In this document: piece by piece, positions 31,728 to 43,538 of the stretch | How positions within the stretch are numbered: position 1 is the first letter of the stretch | Layout: each line of letters starts with the position of its first letter | DNA from: Clusia tigrina | Lineage: Eukaryota > Arthropoda > Insecta > Diptera > Clusiidae | Direction: 5' to 3' | Assembly (NCBI GenBank): GCA_920105625.2 | Contig: OV050030.1 | Location: 93,068,652 to 93,132,651, forward strand | DNA length: 64,000 nucleotides | Notes under the pieces: model-generated | What the model was told of the DNA's origin: nothing | Database searches by the model: none | Seen by the model: the letters and a program-made list of their open reading frames with translations, nothing else | Made by a program: the position numbers and the translations under genes

Positions 31728-33400
31728 CACTTCAGCGATAGGTGGTCGGTGATCACGGTAAAGTGGTAGCCCTCCAGATATGGCCGCATTTTCCGGATGC
31801 CCCATATTATGGCTAGACACTCCTTCTCAGTTGGGGAGTAGTTTAGCTCAGCTCCATTCAGGTGTCTACTAGCGTACGCTATTACTCGCTCCGCCCCCTC
31901 GATCTCCTGCGTGAGCACTGCTCCCAACCCGTAGTCACTGGCGTCGGTCTGGAGCGTGAACTTCTGACTAAAGTCTGGGCAGGCGAGAATCGGAGCTTCC
32001 GTCAATCGTTGTTTCAGTAATTCAAAAGCCTCCTGTTGTTCGGTACCCCATCGGAAATGTTTTCCTTTCTTAAGCAGCATCGTTAAAGGGTGTACTGCTT
32101 TTGCAAAGTCGGGTACAAAACGGCGGTACCAAGATGCGATGCCCAAGCAGCGACGTAGCTGTCGTATGTTCTCTGGTGGTTGCAGCTCCCGTATGGCAGC
32201 GATTTTATCTGGGTCAGTATGTATTCCTTTGTCGCGGACCACGTGTCCCAGATATTTTAGCTCCTTCCGAAAGAATGCACACTTCTCCAGATTTAGTTTC
32301 AAATTTGCCTCCCTCAACCGTCGGAACACCTCTTGCAGGTTTCTCATGTGTTCTTCTAGGTCTCTCCCTGTGACAATAATGTCATCAAGGTAGGCAAACG
32401 CGTATGGCTCTATGTCGTGGCCAATAACTTGGTCCAGTGCTCTTTGAAAGGTTGCTGGTGCGGAGTGTAGCCCGAAAGGCATAACACGCCACTGGAAGAG
32501 GCCTCTGCCGGGTACCGTGAATGCGGTATACTGCTTGCTCTGCTCCTCCATGGGTATCTGCCAATACCCGTTCTTCAGATCGAGACTGCAGATGTATTTA
32601 GACTCACGCAGTCGGTCTAAGATGTGTTGGATTCGCGGCAGTGGGTATGCGTCGGGTATGGACCTGGCGTTGAGTTGTCGATAATCGATGCACAGACGCC
32701 ATTTCCCATCCCGTTTCCTTTCTAGCACAATCGGTGCGCTGTGGGGGCTATGCGAGGGTTCGATACAGCCTTTAGCTATTAATTCGTCCACTTCCGCGCC
32801 AATGATTTCTTGCTGCGCTGGATTTCTCGGGTAGTATCGTTGTTTGATGGGTCGGTCATCGCGCATCACTATTTTGTGGCTTGTGATATTGGTCACGTTT
32901 GGCCCGTCTGTGAATTTAGCCAACTCTGTGGCCAGAAACAGTTTTATCTTTGATTCGTCCGTAGCGGCTTCATGTCGTATGGTTGTGCACGATGCGATAA
33001 CTTGTGATTGCACACCATCCGTCTTGGGGCCTAGCTGGATTTCCTGGCCTCCACATGTCATGGATAGGCCTTGCTGTGTCATGAAGTCCAGGCCGAGCAG
33101 TAAGTCGTCGGTGGAGTCGGGCATGCTAAGTAGCTCCAGCTGACATACCTTTCCACCAAGCTTGACACACGTCACAAACGCTTGAGTAATATCCCTTGTT
33201 CGACCATCCGCCATCCGTGCTCTAGTGTATGTAGAGTTTACTCTACCGGTGGTAGCACCTAAATGGGAAATGAGTCGCTCGCTGATGAAACTCCTTGTGG
33301 CGCCTGTGTCTAGTGTGGCCGTGATGTTTTCTGTGCCAATGGTGACGGCGGCACAGATACGCTGTCCATCGTAGCGTAGTGCACTTACTGCGTTTGAGGC
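31499..33400 (-). pseudogene. pol: Protease, RT and RNase H of element G pol
   Basis: The frame opens at about 33400, next to the gag stop, and contains the protease signature TLDTGATRSFI (33330-33300) and LLLGLDFM. RT motifs follow: KGCIEPSHSPHSAPIVL, WRLCIDYRQLN, CSLDLKNGYWQIP, FQWRVMPFGLHSAPATFQRAL and the catalytic AYLDDIIVTG, then RNase H with LQTDASDYGLGAVLTQE, TEKECLAIIWGI and VITDHLSL. The catalytic Asp residues are present. Near 31720 the frame goes out of phase (WLTFHREPFRTHS is the shifted reading) and ends at 31499. It overlaps gag in another frame, so frameshift expression is likely. Confidence 0.88.
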
Positions 33401-34611
33401 TTGTTGTCCGTGGGCTGCTCCATGTCTCGTTGCTGGCGGCAGCCCCGCTCGTTTCCCCCTACCGTCCTACAGCATTCAACTGTTCTAGTTCCTCTCCTAC
33501 CGCACTCCCAACAGAAAAGTACTTGGGCATTGCGGCAGTGTCGCGCTATGTGATCAGACTGACCACATCTTCTGCATGCTGTTCGTGGATTTATAGGTAC
33601 CACCTTGTTGGTACAGTTGGCTGGTGCTACTTGTCGGTTTCTGGTTTCGCATGGGGACATGCGCTCGACCCGTGGTTGTATCTCGTGGCGTGTTGGTGGT
33701 GGTCGTGGTGGCGGTGGTCGTGGTGGTGCTGCTCGTGAAGCCTCGTTGTCACCACGTATGCCCTCGAGGTCTTCCGCCATTTCCACCAATTCTTCCAGCG
33801 TATCGAAATCCTTTCGACGGACATACCACTGGTATTCCTCTAGGCTGTTGCGAAAGATTCGCTCTAACTTCTGGGCCTCCGTGTATCCTGCGTGACGCAT
33901 CAGGTTTTGAAGTTCTACCACGTACTGTTTGAAGTGTTCACGTGGGTTTTGCCGTCGTTGGCGAATTTCATCCTCCAGCTTTTCGAAGTACCTGGTGGGT
34001 AGGAAAAACTTCAAGAAGTCCTTTTTGAATAAAACCCAATCAACCCATGCTCGGTTGTTGTTTCTATACCAGAGCAGAGCACGCTCCTTTAGGAGTTCTG
34101 GCATAGTTCGAGGCAGCATGTGCTTGTTTAGTCCATAGACTTCCGATAATTCTTCCACTCGCTCTATGAAAGCTATCGGGTCATGCCCTCCATCATATTT
34201 CAAGGACCATTTCCTAACGTGGTCGATGACTGCCGAGTAGATGGCTATCCCGCTTCGCGAGACTTCAGGGACTACTGTCTGGAACGCGGTATCATATACA
34301 GCTGGAATATTTCCGGCTGCCCATAGCGTGTCTTTCTTCGTGGCTGTCGATGCTCCGGGGCTTATAGGTCGCTCTGCGCTGGGGCTAGCTCTCAAGTGTG
34401 GACTGGGTCCTGGCGACAAAGTCTTCGTGAGTCGGGCCTGTAGCTCTGCCAGCCGAACCTCCTGGTCTAGAGTCATCTCTGTGTCGGTGATAAACTCCGC
34501 AAGCCTCTTTCGTAGCTCTTCCACTGTGCCCGTGGCCTCTAGGCCAAACTCGACACAACAGACTACCAGTTGGTCTTTTCGCACGGTGTACACCCAACTC
34601 GTCTTTCCCAT
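33385..34611 (-). CDS. gag: Gag of element G
   Basis: An open frame of 408 codons from ATG 34611 (MGKTSWVYTVRKDQL). Residues 10-40 (QLVVCCVEFGLEATGTVEELRKRL) look like a SAP-type helix-extended-helix DNA-binding segment, which occurs in Gag of some large fly LTR elements. The capsid-like centre has WSLKYDGGHDPIAFIERVEELS and RHAGYTEAQKLERIF. The end has one complete zinc knuckle, CRRCGQSDHIARHC, and a second, CWECGRRGTRTVEC, in which the His is Thr. The basic C-terminus is Gln/Pro-rich. No in-frame stop, so it is probably translatable. The start was chosen as the first ATG after the leader. Confidence 0.85.
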   Translation of the reverse strand: MGKTSWVYTVRKDQLVVCCVEFGLEATGTVEELRKRLAEFITDTEMTLDQEVRLAELQARLTKTLSPGPSPHLRASPSAERPISPGASTATKKDTLWAAGNIPAVYDTAFQTVVPEVSRSGIAIYSAVIDHVRKWSLKYDGGHDPIAFIERVEELSEVYGLNKHMLPRTMPELLKERALLWYRNNNRAWVDWVLFKKDFLKFFLPTRYFEKLEDEIRQRRQNPREHFKQYVVELQNLMRHAGYTEAQKLERIFRNSLEEYQWYVRRKDFDTLEELVEMAEDLEGIRGDNEASRAAPPRPPPPRPPPTRHEIQPRVERMSPCETRNRQVAPANCTNKVVPINPRTACRRCGQSDHIARHCRNAQVLFCWECGRRGTRTVECCRTVGGNERGCRQQRDMEQPTDNKPQTQ

Positions 34612-34681
34612 CCTGTGTCAGACTCTGGTGATGGGACGTGGGTTGGATAATATAGCTTTGTTGTATTTACTCTCTTTATTC
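34612..34681 (-). other. Short leader of element G
   Basis: About 70 bases between the gag ATG and the primer binding site; it includes GTTGTATTTACTCTCTTTATTC. No coding content. Confidence 0.6.
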
Positions 34682-34704
34682 TTCAAGTCCCTGCTCGGGC
34701 GCCA
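34682..34704 (-). promoter_or_regulatory. Primer binding site for tRNA-Lys (UUU)
   Basis: Plus-strand GTCCCTGCTCGGGCGCCA at 34687-34704 is the 3' end of insect tRNA-Lys-UUU with one difference (C for T), extending to 34682. On the element strand it reads TGGCGCCCGAGCAGGGAC, one base after the 5' LTR end. Confidence 0.85.
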
Positions 34705-34705
34705 C

Positions 34706-36417
34706 TGTAACGACTCTATTTCGGCTGGGGTAAAACTCAGCGGGTTCCAGGGGTCGTATACAGAAATTAATTGTTAAAAGCCGGTGTGTACTTACATGTG
34801 GTTTATTTAATTCATTTATTTAATTATAATTTTTTTATAATTTGATTTATATTAATTTATTAGTTTGAAAATGATTTTACTCTGCTAATTAACTTAAATA
34901 ACTTGTTTAATTAAATTAGTTTAAATAGTTTTATTTTGCTTAACTTATTCAAATTTGGTTTTGTTCTAATTTAAATTACCTAAATAATTAGACTTGCTAG
35001 TCGCTTGGGGCCTCGTCTGTGTGGTCGCTGTTGGCAGTGCTAGTCTCCGCGAGAATCGATAGGACCATTAACTCGCGGTTCTGTACGTACGTATTAGTCT
35101 CCACGAGAATCGGTAGAACCATAAACTCGTGGGTCGGTCTTAGCGTTAGTATAAGTCACCACGAGAATCGGTAGAACCATAAACTCGTGGGGCGGTCTTA
35201 GCGTTAGTATAAGTCACCACGAGAATCGGTAGAACCATAAACTCGTGGGGCGGTCTTAGCGTTAGTATAAGTCACCACGAGAATCGGTAGAACCATAAAC
35301 TCGTGGGGCGGTCTTAGCGGTAGTATAAGTCACCACGAGAATCGGTAGAACCATAAACTCGTGGGGCGGTCTTAGCGTTAGTATAAGTCACCACGAGAAT
35401 CGGTAGAACCATAAACTCGTGGGGCGGTCTTAGCGTTGGAGTAAGTCTAGTCTTGTGTAAAAGTATACTTTACCTTGGTGCTACTGGTGCTGGAGTTTTG
35501 CTGCTGCTGGATCGGAGTGTGATTTGTCTGCCTGATGCCGAATGAAAGAGAGAGACTGGGTTGCCAGTTGCTCCTGCTTTTATGCTCCAGGTTTAGTGTA
35601 GATCATCCAATAGTTGTTGTTGTGCGGGAACTGTAGTTTGTTGTGGCATGTTGCTACAGTTTCCCGCATTGTTCTTCTTGTTTGAATTTGACCTTGGGCC
35701 ACCTTCAGCACATTGTTGTTTTTTTCTCGCTGTTGTTCTTGTAAGTTTTTTGCCCCTGGGCCACCTTCAATATTGTGTTGTTGTTGTGATGATTTACCTT
35801 GTTGTTGTTCCTTGTGTTGTTTGTTGTTGTTGCTATTTGTCCTTCGGCCACCTTCAGCACTTTGTTGATATTTTTTATTGATGGCTTAAAATAGTTAAAA
35901 ATATTAAAACATTGGATATTTAATTTTTGCTTCTCCTCTTTATGCTTTGTTCGGCCTGTTGGTGTGCTGTAAATTCATATCAGTGCGTTGGGCACTGTTG
36001 TTGTGAATTCGTATCAGTGCGTATTGTTTGTGTGATATTCTCCTGTGTTATCTTGCGTTGTTGACTTCGTTGCATGTTTTTCGTCGCTTATCACAGGGTT
36101 CCACTGTCTGACTTAATTGTGGCTGTGTCTTCTGTCCTCCCAATGCAGAGTGTAACACTTGTTGTTGGTAGCATTACTATGGTAGGAGGTGTCTTAGACT
36201 CACTTGCATGATGGCTGCTGCACTAAATATGATGGCGGTTGTGTGTGTGGTTTTAGCAATGAAAGTGGGAGGTGCCAAATTCTTAGGAATATTAACGTAT
36301 ATATTTTAGGGTTGGTTGTTTAAGCACTTGGCCCCTATTTTAAATATACACGTTTGGGGCGTTATGGCAAAACTAAATATGTAGGGGCAAATTTACGCCT
36401 AAAATTTGCTCCTCACA
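34706..36417 (-). repeat. 5' LTR of element G
   Basis: 1712 bp, highly similar to the 3' LTR but lacking two segments (equivalent to about 29533-29674 and 29731-29790). It retains seven hairpin units at 35043-35431. TG...CA ends and ACGG follow it at 36418-36421. Confidence 0.93.
35043..35431 (-). repeat. Hairpin-unit tandem array in 5' LTR of G (7 units)
   Basis: Seven units in the same order as the 3' LTR: first CCGCGAG...CTCGCGG, then CCACGAG...CTCGTGG. Here the second unit keeps paired arms (CTCGTGG), unlike the 3' LTR copy. Unit 1 has small loop changes (CGATAGGACC and CATTAACTC). Confidence 0.92.
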
Positions 36418-38605
36418 ACGGAGAGGCAAAGTGAGACACTCAGCTTGCTGTTGAAGTCACACTTTCCAGGAAATCAGGTAAGCATAGCCCGTCAACAACC
36501 ACTTTTGGTCGGAAATGTTGTCAGGGCAGCTGTGCCCTCTCGACATGATTGGTATGTCGCCAGAACTGTGGCGAATGAGGCTGCTATTGGATTTGCTATC
36601 AAATCCTTTGACAGCTTCAAGTCGCCCGGACTGGATGGCATATATCCGATTGTGTTGAAGGAAGGCATTGAGTTAGTGATGGCAGCACTGAAGAATATCT
36701 TCACTGCCTGTCTCGCACTGGCCTATGTACCACGCTCTTGGAGGATGGTGAGGGTTGCCTTCATTCCTAAGGTTGGAAGAGACGACTACACCAATCCCAA
36801 GAGCTTCAGACCTATTAGTATGACCTCGTTCATGCTAAAAAGTTGAGAACGGCTGGTGGAGCTTCGCATGCGTAGGGAGTCTCTGAAGACGCATCCACTC
36901 TCTCCGATTCAGCATGCCTATCAAAGCGGAAAATCCTGCGAGACGGCTCTGCAAAACCTTGTTGGAAGGATAGAGCGAGCCATCGACAGGAAAGAATACG
37001 CAATAGGCATCTTTGTGGACATAGAGGGTGCGTTTGACAATGCTACTTTCGACAGTATGTGCGGCTCTGCTAGGCGGCATGGCGTAGACCGGGTCCTAGT
37101 AAACTGGATACGTTCAATGCTGGCCCAGAGAATCATAACGGTGCGGGCGGAGGAAGATTTGCTGGTGTCGTCTGGGGTTAATAGAGGCTGTCCCCAAGGT
37201 GGAGTACTGTCTCCATTGCTCTGGTGCATGGTAATCGATCCCCTGCTTAACGCCATTAATGACTCGGGGGTATACGCTCAGGCATATGCGGATGATTTTG
37301 GCTGTCTTGTGACAGGTCCATCCCTTATGATTGTCTGCAGAAGGGTGCAGAGAACTCTGGATATGATTGACACTTGGTGCAGTGCGAATGGGCTATCGGC
37401 TAATCCTGTCAAGACTGGTATTGCCCTCTTTACCAGAAGGAGAAAGCTTGATGGACTTATTCTGCCTACACTAAAAGGAGTCACTAACCAGCTATCCAAG
37501 GAAATCAAATATCTTGGAGTCATCCTTGATAACAAGCTTCTTTGGAAAACACATGTCGAACTGAAGACATCCAAAGCACTGTCAGTTTTCTGGCAGTGTA
37601 AGGGTATATTTGGTAAGACATGGGGTCTTTCCCCTAGTAAGGTCCTTTGGATCTATACAGCTATGGTAAGACCTATTATCACCTATGCATCGATGGTTTG
37701 GATGAGTAGACTCTCTCTTGTAGGGGTCAAAAAAGCTCTATCAAAACTACAACGTGCTGTGGCCATATGTTGTACCGGAGCATTTCCGACTACTCCAGGC
37801 CCGGCACTTGATGCTTTGGTGAATCTCCCGCCGCTAGATGTCTTCATCCGCGGAGAGGCCGTTAAGGCCATCTGCAGAGTGAAACATAGTGGCCACTGGT
37901 ATGGGGTGTGCTCGATGTTGGACGACGGTGCAGGCACTGACATCGATTCTGCAATCCTGTCTATGCCCCCGGACTCCATGTCGTCAACCGTCATACTAGA
38001 AAAGCGGTACAATGTGTTGCTGCCAGAGGCTCGTTCATGGTTAGATCCCGAGAACGAGCCCGGCAAACACTGCTGCCGTATTTTCACTGATGGCTCCAGG
38101 ACTGAAGAAGGTTCAGGTTCTGGTGTCTTCGTGGAATCTTGTGGGACCCGTCGGTTCTTTGCCCTTGGTCTGCATGCGTCTGTGTTTCAGGCGGAGGTGT
38201 ATGCGAAACTTGAGGCGATGGACTTTGTTGTGGAAAACAGGTGGAAAGGCAAATCTATTTGTGTCTGCAGTGACAGCCAAGCTGCGCTCATGGCCTTGGA
38301 TAGTCCGACCACCACTTCCACGATAGTCAGGTCCTGCAAATCCAGGCTAAATTGTTTTGCAAAACATAATAGTCTGACGTTGACTTGGGTCCCGGGACAC
38401 GCTGGCATTGCGGGTAGCGAGACCTCTGACTCCTTGGCCAGGATGGGCTCCGAGGCTGTTTTTATTGGCCCTGAGCCTGTTCTGCCACTCCCTTCCGCTG
38501 CCATCAAAGCCACTGCAAACAAGTGGGTTGTTTCGACCCACAAGCGAGCATGGCGGGCTGAGAGAGGCTGCGGATGGACGAAAATTATGCTACCTGCTAT
38601 CTCTG
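36418..38605 (+). pseudogene. RT and RNase H of LOA ORF2 (left copy, 3' of element G)
   Basis: Continues ORF2 after element G: FKSPGLDGIYPIVLK, WRMVRVAFIPKVGR, SFRPISMTSFMLKS then an in-frame TGA at 36844 (also present in the right copy), CETALQNLVGRIERAI, IFVDIEGAFDNATF, GCPQGGVLSPLLW, AYADDFGCLVTG (catalytic YADD intact), YLGVILDNKLLW, and RNase H with IFTDGSRTEEGSG, QAEVYAKLEAM, CSDSQAALMAL and WVPGHAGIAGSE. It ends mid-domain at 38605, fused to jockey-1 gag end; the reading frame runs on 62 bases into jockey sequence to 38667. Confidence 0.88.
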
Positions 38606-40919
38606 ACCCAAATGACAAGTATGATGAACATTGTGACACTGCGAAACTAGATGGTTTCCAGAAGTAAAATAACGTTTGCAATTTGGAACTCCGATGTACT
38701 ATCGTGCCACTTACTAGAACTTTAAACGTTCATGTGCGACCACTCAATTGTCATTATACTAATATCTGAAATGCATGCTACTGACAAAAGCTATAATAAC
38801 ATACCGAACTATAATATTTTTTACACAAATCACCCTGACAATCGAGCACACGGGGTAACAGCAATTATTATAAAGAAATCCTTTAAATGTTTAGAGCTGG
38901 AAGAATATAAAATTCAAGCAACCTCTATAGAGATAAGTGACTTGAGAGGATCAATTACCGCGTCAGCTGTGTGCTGTCCACCCAAACATAATAACACAAA
39001 GGCTCAATACATGGACTATTTAAAATCATTGGGAAGCCGTTACATTGCTGGAGGAGACTATAATGCAAAAATCTCCACAGGGGGTTCCAGACTACAACTA
39101 CTAGAAAGAAAATAATAGTCGATTTATTAGTACGGATGAGCCAACTTACTGGCCAGCAAACATAAAAAAATTATCTAACTTAATTGACTTCTGCGATATA
39201 AAAAACACATTCCACGAACACATAATAATAAAAGCATGTCTAGATTTGTCATCAAACCATTTTCCAATCCAATTGAGGCTTCAGAGCAAGCCGGATACAA
39301 AAATATCTGCAGGGTTATATAATTGCAAAACAACAAAAAATCTCGCCAATCGATGGTCAATAACATGACAACAAACATTTCATTAAAATCAAGTAAAGAA
39401 CTTGACACAGTAATAGCATACCTAAAAGACAACGTCGTCAAAGCAGCAATTCAGTAAACATCATCACAAATCACTACTGCCCCAGCTCACATTAAGTATC
39501 AAATAGGACAAAAAAGAAAACTCACGAAAAAATGGTAAATTACTATACACTCTGATGACAAACTAAATTCAATCAAGCGGCAAAATAACTAGAGGCAACG
39601 ATAAAAGAATATTAGGATTACAAATTAGAAAATTATTTAAAAAATTTAGGGACAACAGCCGCTACAAATAATTCCCTTTGGAAGGCTACTAAAAATATAA
39701 ACAGTGTACTAATACATAAACCACATAAAAATAAAAAATAATACCTGGGCAAAAACGAACATTCAGAAAGCACCTACTCTCTCAAAACACTTCCCAAACA
39801 TTTTCAGTACCGACATGGACACTAAAAATATCTAATTTGACAACCAACCCAATGTCCCCTACAACAAAACAAAAATGACGACAATAGCTGAAATTAAAAT
39901 TATTAAAAAGTTATGTAAGCTACAGAAACTTCTACATAAAATACGACGATGAATGTTTTACAAATGACAGCGGGAGTGCCCCAAGGTAGTGTAATAGGAC
40001 TACTTCTATATTTAATATATACTGCCGACATTCCAACCCCCACAACACGAGGAAGCATGATAGAACATTTACGGATGATATTGTACTCCTAGTCTCAAAC
40101 CACGACAAAAAAATCGCGACAGATACGCTGCAAATAATTATCAAAAATACGGTCCTCTGGTTCTAAAAATGGGGAATAGAAATAAGCAAAGAGAAATCTG
40201 TTCAAGTTGTATATACTAACAGGAAATCTGAGAAACATCCCCTAACAATTAAAGACGAAATAATTACAATTCAACCCAGCACAAAATACCTTGACATAAT
40301 AGTCGACACCAAACTTACTTGGAGGCAACACATAAAAAGTAAATAATAAAAAATGAGAAACAAATTCAGACAATTGGCTACTAAGAAGAGGTTCCAAATT
40401 ATCTCTACATAGAAAGAAAAAAATATTTAAGACAATAATCATTCCAATACGAAAATAACGGATAGAAATCTGGGGGACTGCAAGCTAAACCAACATAGAA
40501 CTGATCCAAAGAGCACAATTAAAAATTCTCCGTACAATATCGAACGGGCACGTGATGAATGAAGACATTCACAATGACTTGAACATTGTAACGGTGGAGG
40601 AAACCATAAAAAATGTAACAAAAAATACACGGAGCGTCTAAAGACCCATGAAGATCCTCATATGAGACAACATGGAATGGAAAAATGCCACAAAAAATAC
40701 TAAAGCGAAAAGCACCCACCAAATTTCCACATAGGTTTTAACATTGTCTTTTGATGTTTTGTTTTTCATGTATATTAATATGTATTTAGGTATAAATTAT
40801 ACAGTTTCTAGATTTGTTCTGGCAGTGGCCAGAATATTTAGTATAACCAAACTGTACAAATAATTTTACTTATTGTTGGGAAAACAGATTGTAAATAAAT
40901 TGGGAATTAAAAAAAAAAA
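38606..40919 (+). mobile_element. Jockey-1, duplicated copy (3' two thirds)
   Basis: Nearly identical to 20701-23017 (offset 17905 at the start, 17902 after a 3-base deletion near 40150). It starts inside the jockey-1 gag tail and includes the endonuclease fragment 38732-39115, the RT fragments and the A tail ending at 40919. Only a few substitutions distinguish the copies, for example AAAGCAGCTA versus AAAGCACCTA near 39772. It has the same inactivating changes as the left copy. Confidence 0.93.
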
Positions 40920-41437
40920 TCAATCCAAATGGCATGACGTTATGTTCCATGCCATCTGGTGTGAGAAATGCCGCATTGCATTCTTCCTTTTATGGTATTT
41001 GGTAGTATCCTGCAGTCATGGCCAGCGTTGTGAAATATTTTGTCCCCGCCAACTGCGACAACTGTTTTTCCACCACGGGCATAGGGAACTGCTTATTAAG
41101 TTTCACGGTATTCAATTCTCGATAGTCCACACACATCCTGCTTTCACCATTAGACTTCTTCACCAACACCACCGAAGCTGCGTGTGATGATGTACTCGGC
41201 CTATTGATGTCGTGTTTACTATTGCTGACAATGTCTCTCGCTGTACAAATTCAACTCGATACCGTTTGCCCACTATCGGCTTATCTGCGGTCACTTCTAT
41301 CTCCATCTCTGTTCTATTACATTTTCCTAACGATGATATATCTTCAGCAAAACATTTTGAAATTTCACCAATAAGCGCCAAGACCTCAAGTCGTTGTTCC
41401 TCTTCTAACTGTTTGTTGATCTCGAATCTATGCATAT
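40920..41437 (-). pseudogene. RT fingers region of gypsy-III (right copy)
   Basis: Duplicate of 23018-23535 at offset 17902, identical in the motifs seen there (VDYRELN, TTLAMTAGYYQI, NVMPFG), with the same loss of the first catalytic Asp and the same frameshift. No downstream RT part exists in this copy, because the duplication does not extend left of 20701. Confidence 0.9.
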
Positions 41438-41442
41438 CTTAA

Positions 41443-41812
41443 GTCTGGATCTGCAACACTCCTGCGTCGATAATTATGTGATTATCATTGCGACATAAAA
41501 CATATATTCCTAGCAGCAAAGCATGTAGCAGTACATCATTGGTGACGATGTACAACTCTACGCCCATAATCTGATCGTCATATTCGATATGCGTTCAGAA
41601 CTTGTACAGTGACTTAACCGTAGGTCCTCCGAATCTTTTAAATCGTTTATATGCTGCTGATTTTGGAACTTGCGTCGGCACAGCTAACCTTCTGATGCAC
41701 GAATAATCGCTACCTGTGTAGACAAAGGCTTTATAGCAATCACCATTCCACTAAACCGCCTTCATTATAGGTGGCATATAATTCTTCTGCAATGCTCCAC
41801 TATCGTCAATCT
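41443..41812 (-). pseudogene. Protease region of gypsy-III (right copy)
   Basis: Duplicate of 23541-23910, again with Tyr in place of the catalytic Asp in the D-T-G-S motif. No other difference noted. Confidence 0.65.
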
Positions 41813-42715
41813 TTACCAAATATGTTCTTCCTGAGCTTCTACCATCCTTCTCTTCATGTCGTACTTTCGAACATTTTGCACATCGTGGTTTCTTTTGCAT
41901 CTCGCCGCAATATACCACACTTCGTTACAATTATAACATTTTGGTCCTCGTTGCTTAACCTTTCCCCATTCTGCGCCACCCTGATAATCTGTTGGTTGAC
42001 TTTGACTCAACACCTGTGGGCGTACCTGAGCATTTAGAATGGTCACTGATGCCAAATTCTCTAAAGCTCTAAGAAGTTCATAAGCTGTGAATATATTCGT
42101 CAAAAGAGTACGCGTTGCTGCGGCAGTCATAGTTCGCCGGATTTTGCGTTTCCGCTTCGCCATATCGCTATGGATATCACCTGCATTAATAGAACTTGGG
42201 AGATCTTGCCACAATACACTCACCAAATCAGCCCAGGAAGGAAACACAGGCTGAGCATCCAACCAGTCCTTTGCAACCCCCTTCAATTCATGTTGCGCTG
42301 CGAGCAAAAGTGATTGCAAACTTTAGTTATACGTTTGTTGAAGTTATTCTGCTTTTGTTACAAATTGTTGTGATGTCATCGCCTTCTTCAGTGGATCAAA
42401 CTCGGGAATCACTCCAATTATATTCTGCACATTATGGTTATGGAGAAATGCCCCTTGCCCATCCGCTGTTATTGTCGTTGTGTTTGTAATGGGCGGTGAC
42501 ACATTTGGTTGTCTCATTTCATTAACTGATTGTGCCAAACTTTCCATTACTTCCTCCAATTCCTGCAGCTGAGAGTGCCATGACTCCTCGACTTCTACTT
42601 CACTAGAATCAATTTCATCACTTTGAAGCGCCTCTAATAAAGCTAATACTTTATGCGCCATATTACCAGTATTCAGCTGTCCTTGATCACGCAACAATGC
42701 GGTTAACTGCGTCAC
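41813..42715 (-). pseudogene. gag of gypsy-III (right copy)
   Basis: Duplicate of 23911-24813 with a few substitutions (for example AAQHELKG for AAQHKLKG, IFTAYELL for IFTTYELL, VLSQSQ for VLTQSQ). It has the same two internal stops and the same altered zinc knuckle. Confidence 0.8.
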
Positions 42716-42761
42716 ATTTAAATTGTTAATTTAATTTTCATTTTTCTTCTTATTTTATTTA

Positions 42762-43062
42762 TATTTCCCTTTCTTTTCAACAATTGCGTTGCTGTATGAA
42801 ATTTCCGTTCATGCCCAGCCGTAGCAGTCTGTTCCCTCGTTGATATTCCGTTGCAGTATACAAATTCCGTTCTCGCCAAACCGTAGCCGTTTGAAATTTC
42901 CCTTGACTTTGAAATTTCCGTTCGCGCCAAGCCGTAGCAGTCTGAAATTTGCCTTGTTGTAATTTCGTTGACTTTGAAATTCCCATTCGTGCTAAGCCGT
43001 AGCAGTCTGAAATTTCACTCGTCGTTATTCCGTTGCTTTTGAAATTTTCGTTCGTGCTAAAT
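42762..43062. repeat. Array of about 70-bp degenerate repeats (right copy)
   Basis: Counterpart of 24860-25160, with minor differences such as GCCTTGTTGTAATTTCG near 42952 for GCTTTGTTGTAATTCCG. Lies between gypsy-III gag and the CR1-like 5' region. Confidence 0.85.
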
Positions 43063-43538
43063 CTGATTCTGAGTGATGAGTGGAAGCGAGTCGACGTTTT
43101 TTTAAAGTGTTGGCAGGATAGTCGCGTTTTGTCTTTAAATAGCTTATTGCGGATCTTAGCTCAACTGATAATTAAATCAGCTCAACTGATCATTAAATCT
43201 GAGCGTGCGGCATTGTTTGTGGATAAAGTAAAAGAAAAGAAAATACACATATAAAAAATGTCATCAACCTGATTATCCAAGCAACAACAACAATTGTCGA
43301 GCAGTCTCAACTCAACGCCTGGTTCTATGAGGAAAGCGGTAAGCTTCTCTCACTCTAACTAGACGGCGGCGTGGGAGGCGCGGCTCTCAAAGCTTGAAGA
43401 TAGTATTGTCAACCACCTCAGCACATCGGTCGAACAGATGGAGAAGAGGCTTCTGGGAAAAATTAGTGAGTTGGCTGGTGAATTATCCAGCATGGAGCAA
43501 ACAGTTAAAGAGCTCGACGTGAGAGTAACTGCCTTTGA
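43063..43538 (+). pseudogene. 5' end and ORF1 start of CR1-like element (right copy)
   Basis: Counterpart of 25161-25636. ATG is at 43258; two in-frame stops (TGA after MSST, TAG before TAAW) interrupt the first 35 codons. The coiled-coil segment runs to KELDVRVTAF at 43538, where LOA inserts. The ORF1 frame resumes at 48761 with TAFERSHSEIV, so one coding frame was split by the insertion. Confidence 0.85.

Larger units (their letters stand above)
28272..36417 (-). mobile_element. LTR retrotransposon element G (Ty3/gypsy, large LTRs)
   Basis: An 8146-bp minus-strand element with LTRs of 1910 and 1712 bp that begin TG and end CA, a PBS, gag and pol, and no env. The target duplication is ACGG (28268-28271 and 36418-36421). 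It splits the left LOA copy and is absent from the right copy, so it inserted after the tandem duplication. The gag has an N-terminal SAP-like segment. Pol motifs are Ty3/gypsy type, and the long LTRs resemble Osvaldo/Ulysses-like fly elements, by inference. One frameshift in pol is seen. Confidence 0.93.
25637..38605 (+). mobile_element. LOA-type non-LTR element, left copy, split by element G and 3' truncated
   Basis: This copy comprises 25637-28271 and 36418-38605, with element G between, and is nearly identical to the intact copy at 43539-48759. It ends within the RNase H-to-C-terminal part, at a position equal to 48360 of the intact copy, where it is fused to jockey-1 sequence. RT, RNase H and an ORF1 with a conserved C-terminal domain place it in the LOA/I-type group of non-LTR elements. 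Confidence 0.9.

Noticed and set aside
33605..33895. Gly/Arg/Val-rich plus-strand frame
   Set aside because: Antisense of the Pro/Arg/His-rich C-terminal part of element G gag; low complexity.
34682..34704. tRNA-Lys gene fragment
   Set aside because: Only the 3' end plus CCA is present, placed next to an LTR; this is a primer binding site, not a tRNA gene.
37683..38087. 134-codon minus-strand frame, repeated at 47438-47842
   Set aside because: Antisense of the LOA RT; no motif of its own.
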